Positions 7,736-16,776 are shown, numbered from the stretch's first letter. The stretch: 64,000 nucleotides of DNA from Nesterenkonia xinjiangensis (GCF_013410745.1 NZ_JACCFY010000001.1:806001-870000); one strand, 5' to 3'. The notes: a model not told the origin generated them from the sequence alone. Numbers and translations: made by a program.

Positions 7736-8719
7736 ATGGATTCTCCAGATAATTCTCCTCAGATCGGTTCAGTTGACGTTGAACGCGACGCCCTCAACAA
7801 GGGGGGTGCTCAACTCGCGCAGCTCATCGAGGATCTGGGCTTCAAGCTGGACACGGAATCGGCCTCCGGTGCGCCCACCGATGGGTGGCGGGTCCTTCGA
7901 CGCCATGCGGGCAGGGCGACTCTGCTGGGTACTCCCATCAGCAGTGAGGGAGATAGCTGGCGTCTAGCGACCGTTCAGCTCGACACCGGGGCCGGTATCG
8001 TTCGGGTGCACCCCGAGACGGCACGGCTTCGACCCAGCAGAGCAGACCGACGGCGCCCTCTCGAGTTGCGCTGGCCCGCCTTGATGGAGACGGGCAGTGA
8101 CCTAGAGGATTTCGCGATCGACATCGTCAACGTCGGCTCCACCCGGTGGCTTCCGAACGATGACACGTTCTACGTCATCGGTATCTTCACAAAGCCGGGC
8201 GTGACAAGTTTCGACTATGGCGTGGTGAGTTCGGGGAGCTCGAAGGCGGTGCCGCTAGACCCGCAAGAGTACGCCCGGGTGCCAATACACATCGACCCCA
8301 AGACGTGGGCCGATCTCGAACCGGGCAACTACGACCTCCACACGGTACTCATCGGACTAAATCTTCACGGCACCGTTCCCTTGCGCGTCAGCGTATCGGC
8401 CGAGATCATCGCCCGGCACGTCGCTCGGGCGCCGCGGCCTCGACGCACGGTGGCCGAGCGACGGAGGTCGGTCGAATCTCAGATTGATCAGTTGCGCAGT
8501 CTCATTTCGGCCGGGGCCTCCCTCGCGCCTCTGGCTCAGGCTGTGTCGTCATCGGCAACAGAAGAGGATGCTCTTGTTCGAATCCGAGACCTCCTCGTCT
8601 GTGACGAGCAAACAGCGCAGACCATATATGGGTCCTCGCTCCGGGAGCTTCGCCCAGGAAACGCCGCAACCTTGCAGCAGCAGATCGACGAGCTAGCTCG
8701 GCATCTCGACAAGACGTGA
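7736..8719 (+). CDS. Hypothetical protein with GyrA-like C-terminal helical motif
   Basis: No known family is recognised for this 327-residue soluble protein. Three parts can be seen: an N-terminal mixed domain (1-110), a beta-rich middle (about 112-225, with DFAIDIVNVGSTRWLP and repeated short strands, suggesting an Ig-like sandwich), and a helical C-terminus (238-327). The last 50 residues (DALVRIRDLL, DEQTAQTIY, SSLRELRPGN, then a coiled helix) follow the pattern of the GyrA/ParC dimerisation segment, where a DE-x-QA-x-x-I motif precedes an LR-x-L turn and a final helix. There is no signal peptide or membrane segment, and the ribosome site is weak. It stands alone beside the IS element in DNA with more A/T-ending codons than the flanking operons, which suggests horizontal origin. 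Confidence 0.7.
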   Translation: MDSPDNSPQIGSVDVERDALNKGGAQLAQLIEDLGFKLDTESASGAPTDGWRVLRRHAGRATLLGTPISSEGDSWRLATVQLDTGAGIVRVHPETARLRPSRADRRRPLELRWPALMETGSDLEDFAIDIVNVGSTRWLPNDDTFYVIGIFTKPGVTSFDYGVVSSGSSKAVPLDPQEYARVPIHIDPKTWADLEPGNYDLHTVLIGLNLHGTVPLRVSVSAEIIARHVARAPRPRRTVAERRRSVESQIDQLRSLISAGASLAPLAQAVSSSATEEDALVRIRDLLVCDEQTAQTIYGSSLRELRPGNAATLQQQIDELARHLDKT

Positions 8720-8803
8720 CCGAAACCGTCTTCTACCTGCGCCAGACCTCGAACCGTACGATCCCTAGAGGAGCATTTGCTTGACGGGTTCGGGAAACAG
8801 TCA

Positions 8804-9112
8804 ATGAGCTGGGCAAAGCATACCGCTATCGATACTCCTTTCGCCTGGGAGCCCGTGCACTTGCTTCGAGGACAGCTCGTCACTCAGACGCGCTACGAGT
8901 GATGGGAACAAGAGAGAGAAGCCCCAACACGGACTGAGGAAGTCGCCGGACTTCTGGTGGGGTTCTACATCGGGGTCGCGAGCATGATCGCGTGGACGGG
9001 GATCTTCCGACTGATGCTGGTCGGGCTGGCCGATGCCCTCCCTGGCGAACGGCACGCTGGGGTGGTCACAGGCGGCTGTTCGGTGGGCAGACCGGGCATC
9101 CCCTCTCAGTAG
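8804..9112 (+). pseudogene. Decayed frame with in-frame stop and one membrane segment
   Basis: A frame starting at the ATG at 8804 (MSWAKHTAIDTPFAWEP) hits TGA at 8900-8902 and continues open in the same frame to TAG at 9110. The second part encodes a convincing membrane segment (LLVGFYIGVASMIAWTGIFR followed by LMLVGLAD). The amino-acid text on both sides of the stop looks coding, so this may be a gene broken by one nonsense change, with its tail running into the iron-uptake operon on the other strand. It is also in frame with the upstream 327-residue gene. Family unknown. Confidence 0.3.
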
Positions 9113-9861
9113 TACACCGCCAGCGGTCCGTTCGGCCCCTCGATCACCTGCACCTCAGTGTTGAAGACCCGGCTGAGGACCTCGTCGCGCATGATCTCGG
9201 CCGGGGCGCCGTGCTCCACGACCTGACCGTTCTTCATGGCCAGGATCCGGTCCGAATAGTGCGCGGCGAAATTGATGTCATGCAGCACGATCACCACGGT
9301 GCGGCCCAGCTCGTCGGCGGCACGCCGGAGCTGCTTCATCATCGCCACCGCGTGCTGCATGTCCAGGTTGTTCAGCGGTTCGTCCAGCAGCACGTACTCG
9401 GTGTTCTGCGCCAGCACCATCGCCACATAGGCACGCTGCCGCTGCCCGCCGGAGAGCTGGTCCAGGTAGCGGTCCTCCAGGTCGGTCAGGTCCAGGAAGT
9501 CGATCCCCTCGGAGATGTACTTCTCGTCCCCCAGGGTGAGCCGCCCCTTCGAATAGGGGAAGCGCCCGAAGCTGACCAGCTGACGCACGGTGAGCCGGGT
9601 GACGAAGTGATTCTCCTGGCGCAGGATCGAGATGATCTTCGCGATGGCCTTGGAGGGCGTGTTCACGACGTCGTGCCCGGCCACCTCGATGCTGCCCGCA
9701 TCCAGGCTCAGCAGTCGGCCGATCATGGTCAGGATCGTGGACTTCCCCGCCCCGTTCGGGCCCACCAGTGCGGTGACGCCGCCGGAGTCGATGTCGACGC
9801 TGACCGGCCCGATCGACACGGTCGAGGAGTAGTCTTTGCTGACGTCGGTCAGGGTGATCAC
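9106..9861 (-). CDS. Iron-siderophore ABC transporter ATP-binding protein
   Basis: This 251-residue ATPase powers the siderophore importer. Walker A (GPNGAGKST) is at 34-42, the Q-loop glutamine at 82, signature LSGGQRQR at 136-143 and Walker B VLLDEP at 157-162, followed by the H-loop histidine in VLHDINFA. The FepC/YclP type is indicated by the short length and the PNGAGKST loop. The start is GTG at 9861, overlapping the upstream permease stop by four bases; reading further upstream only gives antisense-like text. It is last in the four-gene uptake operon. Confidence 0.92.
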   Translation of the reverse strand: MITLTDVSKDYSSTVSIGPVSVDIDSGGVTALVGPNGAGKSTILTMIGRLLSLDAGSIEVAGHDVVNTPSKAIAKIISILRQENHFVTRLTVRQLVSFGRFPYSKGRLTLGDEKYISEGIDFLDLTDLEDRYLDQLSGGQRQRAYVAMVLAQNTEYVLLDEPLNNLDMQHAVAMMKQLRRAADELGRTVVIVLHDINFAAHYSDRILAMKNGQVVEHGAPAEIMRDEVLSRVFNTEVQVIEGPNGPLAVYY

Positions 9862-10889
9862 AGGCGGCCCTTTCGCAGGAGGAAGAACAGGAACACGAGC
9901 CCGCCGACGAGCTCCACGATGACGGTCACCGCTCCCCCGGCGTCCCAGACGTGGCGCAGCACGAAGTAGCTGGCTGAGAGGACGGCGTAGCCGAAGAGGA
10001 ATCCCATGGGGAACAGCAGCCGGTGGGAGTAGGTGTCGCCGAACTGATAGGCCAGCGCCGCGGTGAGGAAGCCCAGGAACATCATGGGTCCCACCAGCGC
10101 AGTGGCCATGGAGACCAAGATTGAGACCAGCAGCAGGATCTTGATGACCTCCCGCTTGTGGTCCAGCCCGAGGTTGGTGGCGTTGTCCCGCCCCAGGGCG
10201 ATGACGTTGAGCTTCGGTGCCCAGAGCCAGAGCACGACGGCGACGGCCAGCGCGATCGGGATGGCATAGGGCAGGTACTCGGCCCGGGCGTTGGAGATGT
10301 TGCCGAAGAGCCGGGCGGTGAGCACGTCGAACTCGGAGGGGGTGAGCATGCGCTGCATGAAGGCGGACAGCGAGCCCAGCGTGCCGCCGAGCACCACACC
10401 GACCAGCAGCATGATGTGGATGTTGGAGAACCTCCCGGACAGCAGCCAGGTGTACAGGGCAGTGGCCAGCAGCATCATGACCGCCATCTGGAGGAAGAAC
10501 TGCGGGACGCCCACCAGCATGGTCACTCCGGCGATGCCGAAGAGGTAGACGAATCCGGTCTGGATGGCGGTGTAGAGAGACCCGAAACCCATGATGCCCG
10601 GAGTGATGATGCGGTTGTTGACCGCGGTCTGGAAGGCGATGGTGGACATCGCGTGGCACAGGGCGACGACGGCGATGGTCAGCAGGGAGTCCCGCCGCAT
10701 GCCGGCGATGAGCCACCAGCCGTCGCTGCCGAAGGGGACCGGGTTGTTGTAGAAGAGGATCCCCGCGGTGGAGCCGAGGGAGATCAGGCCCAGCAGGATC
10801 ATGACCAGCACATAGATGCGCCGGTGCCGCCGGTCGATGATGGCCCCGGAGCGGCGCGTCTGCGCCGAGGTCTCAGCAGGTTTGAACAT
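9858..10889 (-). CDS. Iron-siderophore ABC transporter permease (FecCD family), second subunit
   Basis: This 343-residue membrane protein is one of two FecCD-type permeases that form the channel. About nine hydrophobic helices are visible. Family features include GIMGFGSLYTAIQT after the third helix, and GPMMFLGFLTAALAYQ near residue 270, where FecCD proteins couple to the ATPase. The ATG at 10889 shares its A with the stop of the first permease (TGATG). The N-terminus has a short basic cytoplasmic tail (RRHRRIY) before helix 1. Confidence 0.92.
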   Translation of the reverse strand: MFKPAETSAQTRRSGAIIDRRHRRIYVLVMILLGLISLGSTAGILFYNNPVPFGSDGWWLIAGMRRDSLLTIAVVALCHAMSTIAFQTAVNNRIITPGIMGFGSLYTAIQTGFVYLFGIAGVTMLVGVPQFFLQMAVMMLLATALYTWLLSGRFSNIHIMLLVGVVLGGTLGSLSAFMQRMLTPSEFDVLTARLFGNISNARAEYLPYAIPIALAVAVVLWLWAPKLNVIALGRDNATNLGLDHKREVIKILLLVSILVSMATALVGPMMFLGFLTAALAYQFGDTYSHRLLFPMGFLFGYAVLSASYFVLRHVWDAGGAVTVIVELVGGLVFLFFLLRKGRL

Positions 10890-11920
10890 CAGGTGACCAG
10901 TCCTCCCTTGCGGCGCTGACGCAGCAGCAGCCCGATGAACACCACGCCGCCGACCAGGCCCAGCACCATGGACACGGGGATCTCGAAGGGCGCGATGATC
11001 AGCCGGCCGACCAGGTCGCACACCGTGACGGTGGAGATCCCGACCAGGCAGACCCAGGGCAGGTTGCTGCGCAGGTCGTCTCCGCGGAACAGCGCGACGA
11101 TGTTGGGCACCACCAGCCCCAGGAACGGCAGCGTGCCCACCACGGTGGCGGTCACTCCGGTGGCGACCGCGACCATCGCAGTGCCCATGAAGAGCACCAG
11201 GGCATAGTTGAGCCCGACGTTGGTGGCCATGTCCTTGCCGAGGCCGGCTGCGGTGAACTGGTCGGCGACGAGGAAGACCAGCACGGTCACACCCAGCACG
11301 ATCCACATCAGCTCGTAGCGACCCTGGATCACCCCGGTGAAGGAGCCCTGGAACCAGATGGCCAGGGTCTGGAGGCTGTCGGTCATCAGCGCCAGATACG
11401 TGGAGAAGGAGCTGACCACCGCGCCGAGCATGATGCCGATGATCGGCACGATCAGGCTGGACTTCAGCGAGACCCGGCGCAGGAACAGGAAGAACACCAT
11501 GGTGCCGAGGAAGGCCATGCCCACGGCGGCGCTCATCCGAACGAACAGCGAGGCGGTGGGCGCCAGCCACATGACCAGGATGAGGCCGAGACCGGCCCAT
11601 TCGGTGGTGCCGGTGGTGGTCGGCTCCACGAAGCGGTTCTGGGTGAGCAGCTGCATGATCACTCCGCACATGGCCATCGAGGCCCCTGCGAGCACGAGCG
11701 CGACGGTGCGCGGGATGCGGGTGATGCCGAACATCCAGAAGTTCCCGTCGGCGAACACGTCGAACTGTCCGACCAGCAGGGACAGGACGAGCAGCCCGAG
11801 CGTGACGACGACGGCGAGCGAAAACGCCGGGGTCCAGAGCGGGCGACGACGGGAGCGCTCGGCGTCGACGAGGATGTCACGGCTGGTGTGGGCGATGTCC
11901 TGCCGCAGCGTGGTGGTCAT
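10889..11920 (-). CDS. Iron-siderophore ABC transporter permease (FecCD family), first subunit
   Basis: This is the partner permease, also 343 residues, with helix 1 at about 35-55 and the family motif RIPRTVALVLAGASMAMCGVIMQ (here spread over residues 68-90), the hallmark of FecCD permeases. GTLPFLGLVVPNIVALF near residue 255 is the ATPase-coupling region. The ATG at 11920 has a GGAAG ribosome site 6 bases upstream. A 130-base gap separates it from the binding-protein gene, so the operon order is receptor, permease 1, permease 2, ATPase. Confidence 0.92.
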   Translation of the reverse strand: MTTTLRQDIAHTSRDILVDAERSRRRPLWTPAFSLAVVVTLGLLVLSLLVGQFDVFADGNFWMFGITRIPRTVALVLAGASMAMCGVIMQLLTQNRFVEPTTTGTTEWAGLGLILVMWLAPTASLFVRMSAAVGMAFLGTMVFFLFLRRVSLKSSLIVPIIGIMLGAVVSSFSTYLALMTDSLQTLAIWFQGSFTGVIQGRYELMWIVLGVTVLVFLVADQFTAAGLGKDMATNVGLNYALVLFMGTAMVAVATGVTATVVGTLPFLGLVVPNIVALFRGDDLRSNLPWVCLVGISTVTVCDLVGRLIIAPFEIPVSMVLGLVGGVVFIGLLLRQRRKGGLVT

Positions 11921-12050
11921 GGTGGCTTCCGGGTCGATGGGGGTGCAGGGGCCGATGCACGGACCGGGGCGGTGGCGCGGCCGAGCCCCGCCGGCCGGTG
12001 GGCCTGCGGGGCTCGGCCGGCTCAGCGGCCGGTGCCCTCCGGAGGGAGGG

Positions 12051-13190
12051 TCACTCGGCGCTCTCCAGGGCGTCGGCGAAGTCCTCGAGGAACTCGGTGT
12101 AGGCCTGGATGTCCTCGGTGAGGTACATGTTCTGCGGCATGTAGACGATCTGATCCTCCTGGACCGCGGTGACCTCCTGCAGCGCCGGGGAGTCGGCGAT
12201 GAGCTCCTGGGCGGGGGTGTACTCGGGGTCTTCAGGGGCCATGCCGTCACGGTCGAGGACGATGATCCAGTCCGGGTTCGACTGGGCGATGGCCTCCACG
12301 GAGATGTCGTCGCCCTCGTGGTCGCTGGACTGGTCGTCGACCTCCAGGGCGGGGACGAGGTCGAACCGCTGGAAGATCGGCGCCACTCCGCGGCCCTCGT
12401 TCGGCCCCGCGTAGTTGATGTCTCCACCGGAGGTGAGCAGTCCCATCACCGTCGACTCGCCGTCGTAGGCGGTCTCGACTCGCTCGATGGCGGCGTCGAG
12501 CTCCTCGACCAGCCCGGCCGCGGCGTCCTCTGACTGGAAGACCTGTCCGAGCTTCTCGGTCTGCTCGGTGAGCCCCTCGAAGTAGGTGGACGCGTCGGTG
12601 GTGGCCTCGTCGAACTCGAGGATCACGCCGTCCTCGGGCAGCAGGGCTGCGATGTCGTCGTAGTACTGGGAGTACCGCTGACCGTTGATGACCAGGTCCG
12701 GCTCCGCCGCGACGATGAGCTCCAGGTTGGGCTCACGGTGATTGCCGGTGTCCAGGATGTCCTCGTCCTCGGCGTAGTCGGTGATGCCGGTGCCCATCAG
12801 GGAGCGAGCGGCCACCGTGAGCTCCACGCCGAAGTGCTCCAGGGTGCGGAAGGTGTGGTTGTCGAAGGCGCCGACGGAGTCGATGGTCTCGACGTCGATC
12901 TCATGGGTCCCGTGGTCGTCCTCGATCGTGATGACGCTCGACTCGGAATCGACCTCGTCCTCTGCACCGTCCCCCTCGGTGGAACCGGCGTCGGCGTCGG
13001 AGCAGGCGGTCAGGGCCAGGGTGGCCACGGCGAGCGCAGAGAGGCCGACGGCGGCGCGGTTCCGACGGGGCGCCTGCGCGCGACGACGGCGGCGCGGCAC
13101 AGTGGTGTCGGTGGCGTCAGTGGCGTCGATGACGTCTCCGCCAGCCGGGGCCGGGAGCGTCTCAGGGCTGGTGTTCTCAGCAGCGGTCAT
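12051..13190 (-). CDS. Siderophore-binding lipoprotein of iron ABC transporter
   Basis: The 379-residue receptor binds a ferric siderophore outside the membrane. The lipobox LTAC lies at about residues 62-65, after a basic run and the hydrophobic stretch ALAVATLAL. The signal peptide is unusually long because about 40 polar residues precede it; the ATG at 13190 is nonetheless preferred, as it has GAGGAAGG well placed upstream. The mature part is very acidic. Segments such as MGLLTSGGDINYAGPN and NPDWIIVLDRDG resemble the YclQ/CeuE group, which binds catecholate siderophores such as petrobactin; the exact ligand is inference. An iron-box-like palindrome lies 138 bases upstream. Confidence 0.9.
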   Translation of the reverse strand: MTAAENTSPETLPAPAGGDVIDATDATDTTVPRRRRRAQAPRRNRAAVGLSALAVATLALTACSDADAGSTEGDGAEDEVDSESSVITIEDDHGTHEIDVETIDSVGAFDNHTFRTLEHFGVELTVAARSLMGTGITDYAEDEDILDTGNHREPNLELIVAAEPDLVINGQRYSQYYDDIAALLPEDGVILEFDEATTDASTYFEGLTEQTEKLGQVFQSEDAAAGLVEELDAAIERVETAYDGESTVMGLLTSGGDINYAGPNEGRGVAPIFQRFDLVPALEVDDQSSDHEGDDISVEAIAQSNPDWIIVLDRDGMAPEDPEYTPAQELIADSPALQEVTAVQEDQIVYMPQNMYLTEDIQAYTEFLEDFADALESAE

Positions 13191-13327
13191 GGAACCTTCC
13201 TCAAGGTCATGGGCCGGCACCCGGTGCGGGGGCGTCCGGTGGGTGAGTGTGCGATGAGCTCGGAGTGCGACGAGCTGAAAGACGGGAGCCTGAGCACCGC
13301 CGGAGATGACATACCCCGGAGCGAATG

Positions 13328-13346
13328 AACTTAGCCTCGCCTAAGC
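13328..13346 (-). promoter_or_regulatory. Putative DtxR/IdeR iron box
   Basis: On the minus strand, TTAGGCGAGGCTAAG lies within this 19-base site and matches 14 of 19 positions of the DtxR consensus (TTAGGTTAGG half plus its complement). It lies between the siderophore receptor gene and the divergent methyltransferase gene, and would silence the uptake operon when iron is plentiful. Confidence 0.75.
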
Positions 13347-13442
13347 AAATAAGAACCTATCGAGCTGGCTAATACGCTGCAACTCTGTGACGAGGGGATG
13401 ACACAGTCCGGCGCCGGCCCGCCTGGCGCTAGGCTGGCGGGG

Positions 13443-14741
13443 ATGCCTGAGACCTCCGCGCTCGCACCGCTGCTCACTCCCCAGGGATGGGAGCTGGTGA
13501 ACTCGCTGCCGCCCTACGATCCCGACGATGCCGCCCGGCTCAACCAGGAGCTGCGCCGAGCGGGCCATCCGCCCGAGCTCGTGGCCGCCGCCCTGACCCA
13601 GTCCCGGCTGCGCCGTGACGCCGCGCAGAAGTTCGGTGACTTCGCCGCCAGGATGCTGTTCACTCCGGACGGACTGCAGCAAGCCACCAGGCTCCCCGTG
13701 GCGGCCGCCCACGCCCGTCGGTTCCGCGACGCCGGTCTGACCCATGTGGCCGATCTCGGCTGCGGGCTGGGCGGAGACTCCCTGGCACTGGCCTCGCTGG
13801 GCCTGCAGGTCATCGCCGTCGACGCCGATGAGGACACCGCTGCGGCCGCGACCATGAACCTCACCCCCTTCCCTGAGGCGCAGGTGCGGCACACCACGGC
13901 CGAAGCGTTCGTCGCAGAGCTGGGCGAGCCGCAGGACTGGGGACTGTGGCTCGATCCGGCGCGGCGGGACGCCGGCCGAGGTCACGGGGCCGACGGCGGC
14001 GCCCGACGCATCTGGGACCCCGAGTCCTTCTCCCCGCCGCTGAGCTTCGTCACCGCTCTGGCGGCCACCGGCCTCCCCCTGGGCGTGAAGCTCGGTCCGG
14101 GCATACCGCATGACCTCATCCCCGCCGATTGCGAGGCGGAATGGATCAGCGTGGACGGCCAGGTGGTGGAGGTCGCACTGTGGTTCAATGCCCTGGCCCG
14201 CCCCGGGATCCGCCGAGCCGCCACGGTGATGAGTCCCAGCTCCGTGGAGGAGCTGACTTCCGGAGCCGACTTTGAGCAGCACCGCTCCCCCGACGGGACG
14301 CTCGGCCCCGAGGGCCTCGCCGGCCTGCTCTGCGAGCCAGACGGCGCGGTGATCCGCGCGGGGCTGGTCGCCGACCTGGCCGAGCGGCTGGGCGGGCGGA
14401 TGCTCGATGAGCACATCGCCTACTTCGTGCTGCCCGCCGACTCTGCCCCGCCGGCTACGGCCGCGGTGCGCTGCCACCGTGTGCTGGAGACCTTCCCCTA
14501 CAGCGTGAAGCGGCTGCGCAGCTGGGTCCGGGAGCAGGGGGTGACCTCGGTGGAGATCAAGAAGCGCGGGGTCGACGTCGTGCCGGAGACTCTGCGTCGG
14601 CAGATCCTCCCCGGGAAGAAGGGGAGGAAAGCCGGCTCGATGAAGGCCGGCTCCCCGACGACCGACGGGCCGCAGCACCGGACCCTGGTGATCACCCGCC
14701 TGGGCGATCAGCGGATGGTCGCCGTCGTCGAGCCGCTCTGA
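13443..14741 (+). CDS. Class I SAM-dependent methyltransferase with THUMP-like domain
   Basis: The 432-residue protein carries a Rossmann methyltransferase core; motif I is ADLGCGLGGDSLALA at about residues 103-117, followed by the acidic strand VIAVDADEDTAAA and the DPARR motif (WLDPARRDAGRG) in the position of the catalytic loop. The last 70 residues (VRCHRVLETFPYSVKRLRSW) match the THUMP-like domain found C-terminal in these actinobacterial proteins. RNA methylation is likely, but the target base is unknown. The ATG at 13443 is chosen over one at 13398, whose ribosome site directly abuts it. It diverges from the siderophore operon. Confidence 0.85.
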   Translation: MPETSALAPLLTPQGWELVNSLPPYDPDDAARLNQELRRAGHPPELVAAALTQSRLRRDAAQKFGDFAARMLFTPDGLQQATRLPVAAAHARRFRDAGLTHVADLGCGLGGDSLALASLGLQVIAVDADEDTAAAATMNLTPFPEAQVRHTTAEAFVAELGEPQDWGLWLDPARRDAGRGHGADGGARRIWDPESFSPPLSFVTALAATGLPLGVKLGPGIPHDLIPADCEAEWISVDGQVVEVALWFNALARPGIRRAATVMSPSSVEELTSGADFEQHRSPDGTLGPEGLAGLLCEPDGAVIRAGLVADLAERLGGRMLDEHIAYFVLPADSAPPATAAVRCHRVLETFPYSVKRLRSWVREQGVTSVEIKKRGVDVVPETLRRQILPGKKGRKAGSMKAGSPTTDGPQHRTLVITRLGDQRMVAVVEPL

Positions 14742-14772
14742 CCCCTTCCCAGCGGCGCCGGAGCGCAGGTGG

Positions 14773-16677
14773 TCAACAAGCCGAGTGGCCCGCCTCCAGC
14801 TCTCCGACCTGCACGGGCAGGGCACCCGGCGCGGGGGCCCCGTCGAGCACGTCCACCAAGGCTTCGAAGCTCTCCGGCGTGCGCCCGTACAGGGCCACCT
14901 GGGTCTCCCCCGGTGCCAGCGCCAGCGGCTCGGGCCGATCCAGGGTCACCACGACGTCGCCGTCGCTGCCCCATGCCCCGGGGGCGATCAGCCGGATGGT
15001 CGTCCCACCGTCGCCGAGGGTGTGCCCGGAGTCTTCCAACGCCGTGGCGAGCCGGGTGCGGTCGGCCTCCTGGCCGCCGTCGACCGAGATGGGGTCCTCC
15101 AGGACGCCGGCTTCGCACCGGCCGGAGACCAGGGTGATGGAGCGCTCGGCCACCGCACGGGCGACCTCCGCGCTCTCGAGGGCGCCGTCGGCCGCCGGTT
15201 CGGGCAGCTCCGCGTAGGTGGCCTCACCACCGAGGTCCGCCTCTTCCAGCGCCTCCGGCAACACCACACCGGGGCCGGCGTCGAGCTCTCCTGCCGCCAG
15301 GTCCCGCTGCCAGAGCATCAGGGCGATGACTCGCTCAGCGGCCTCGGTGAGCCGGTCCTGGCCCACCCGGCCGGATTCGACGGCGTCGACGATCGCCTGA
15401 TGGGCGGTGCGCACGTCTGAGGGCATGAGCAGCAGGTCCGCCCCGGCCTCCAGCGCCTGCACCGGGGCCTCGGCAGGCCCGGCATGCTGCACCACGGCGG
15501 CCATGTTCAGCGCATCGGTGACGATCACGCCCTCGTGCCCCATCTCCCGAAGCTCCGAGTACGAGGCCGCCGACAGCGAGGACGGCACCCCCGGCTCCAG
15601 AGCGGGCACGTCCAGGTGGCCCATCATGATCATCGGGGCACCGGCGTCGATGACGTGTTGGAAGGGCGCCCAGTCCCTCGCGGTCAGCTCCTCCCGGTCC
15701 GCCGCCTGCTCAGGCAGGGTGTGATGCGAATCCTCGGTGACCCCGCCGTGGCCGGGGAAATGCTTGGCGGAGCCGGCGACGCCGCCTTCCGCGAGTCCGC
15801 GCAGCCCGGCCAGGGCCAGATCGGCCACCTGCTCGGGGCCGTCGCCGAAGGAGCGTGAGCCGATGGCGGCGTCCTGGTCGCCGATGGTGACGTCCGCGTT
15901 CGGCGCGAAGTCCACCGTGAAGCCCAGCTGCGCGAGATCGGCTCCCATGGCCTCATGCCCCAGGGCGGCGAGCTCGTCATAGCCGGCCAGGGTGTCCTCC
16001 TGGCCGGTCACGCCGTCGCGCTCCTCGGCGAGGGCTCCCAGGTGCGCGGCCCCGTAGGCCATGGGCGAGGGCCATTCGGTGAGCGGGTCCCCCACGCGGG
16101 TCACCAGCCCGCCCTCCTGGTCCACCGCGACGACGGCGGGCCACTCGCGCGCCGACGCCGCGTCCTGCAGGCTCTCCAGCTGCCCGGAGAGCGCCTCGAG
16201 ATCAGCCTCGGAACCGCTGCGGGGCACATTGTCACCCATGACGATGGCCCCGGCCAGATGAAGCTCCTCGATGGCGGAGGCCATCGAGGAGGCATCGGTG
16301 CTCCCGTATTCGCCCACCAGCACCTGCCCGGCCTGCTCCTCGGTGCTGAGCTCGGCCGCAGCCAGAGAAGCGGCCTCGCGGTGCCGCTCCCCCGGCCCGG
16401 CCAGCGCCGCCTGTCGAGCCTCGTGGGCTTCCTGGCGCTCGCGGGCGAGCCGGTCCTGCTCGTCCTGCTCCCCACCGGTCTCCGCGCCACCCTCGGTGTC
16501 CCCGGCGCCGTCGTCGTGGGCCCCGTCGTCGTCGTCGGTGCCGGCCGGTCCGCAGGCGCTCAGCAGCACCGCCGGGACGAGAAGCAGGGGCAGGACGCCG
16601 CGCAGGGAGACGATCCGGTGCCGGGGAAGGATCCGGCGCCGTCGGGCGGAGAGGACCGCGGAGGAGGGTGTGGCCAT
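14773..16677 (-). CDS. Secreted glycoside hydrolase family 3 lipoprotein (beta-N-acetylhexosaminidase, NagZ-like)
   Basis: This 634-residue lipoprotein has a lipobox LSAC at about 39-42, then an acidic coil linker rich in Asp, Glu and Arg (50-110), then a GH3 N-terminal barrel. The NagZ signature KHFPGHGGVTEDSHHTLP starts near residue 304; its Asp-x-His pair is the acid/base dyad, and the nucleophile Asp sits in VTDALNMAAV near residue 385. The C-terminal 120 residues resemble a reduced GH3 C-terminal domain. NagZ enzymes trim N-acetylglucosamine from muropeptides or other glycans; as a lipoprotein, this one should act at the cell surface. The final residues end in Cys. Confidence 0.9.
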   Translation of the reverse strand: MATPSSAVLSARRRRILPRHRIVSLRGVLPLLLVPAVLLSACGPAGTDDDDGAHDDGAGDTEGGAETGGEQDEQDRLARERQEAHEARQAALAGPGERHREAASLAAAELSTEEQAGQVLVGEYGSTDASSMASAIEELHLAGAIVMGDNVPRSGSEADLEALSGQLESLQDAASAREWPAVVAVDQEGGLVTRVGDPLTEWPSPMAYGAAHLGALAEERDGVTGQEDTLAGYDELAALGHEAMGADLAQLGFTVDFAPNADVTIGDQDAAIGSRSFGDGPEQVADLALAGLRGLAEGGVAGSAKHFPGHGGVTEDSHHTLPEQAADREELTARDWAPFQHVIDAGAPMIMMGHLDVPALEPGVPSSLSAASYSELREMGHEGVIVTDALNMAAVVQHAGPAEAPVQALEAGADLLLMPSDVRTAHQAIVDAVESGRVGQDRLTEAAERVIALMLWQRDLAAGELDAGPGVVLPEALEEADLGGEATYAELPEPAADGALESAEVARAVAERSITLVSGRCEAGVLEDPISVDGGQEADRTRLATALEDSGHTLGDGGTTIRLIAPGAWGSDGDVVVTLDRPEPLALAPGETQVALYGRTPESFEALVDVLDGAPAPGALPVQVGELEAGHSAC

Positions 16678-16776
16678 GGTCCCAGGGTATCCAGCCTCGG
16701 AGGGTGCCGTCAGACCGGGGCCTCACGGGTATCCTGAAGCTCCGCATCCGTCGACCCGAGATCCGAGGAGCCCCGT

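Noticed and set aside
5189-9105. A complete phage-defence or toxin-antitoxin system in the island
   Set aside because: No nuclease, kinase, methylase, toxin or antitoxin motif is visible in the small protein or the 327-residue protein; the GyrA-like tail alone is not enough.
9862-10716. N-terminal extension of the siderophore ATPase
   Set aside because: The upstream part is an alternative frame of the permease gene; the ATPase fold starts at the GTG at 9861.
10158-13328. Several plus-strand frames over the siderophore operon
   Set aside because: They are antisense shadows of genes with clear family motifs on the minus strand.
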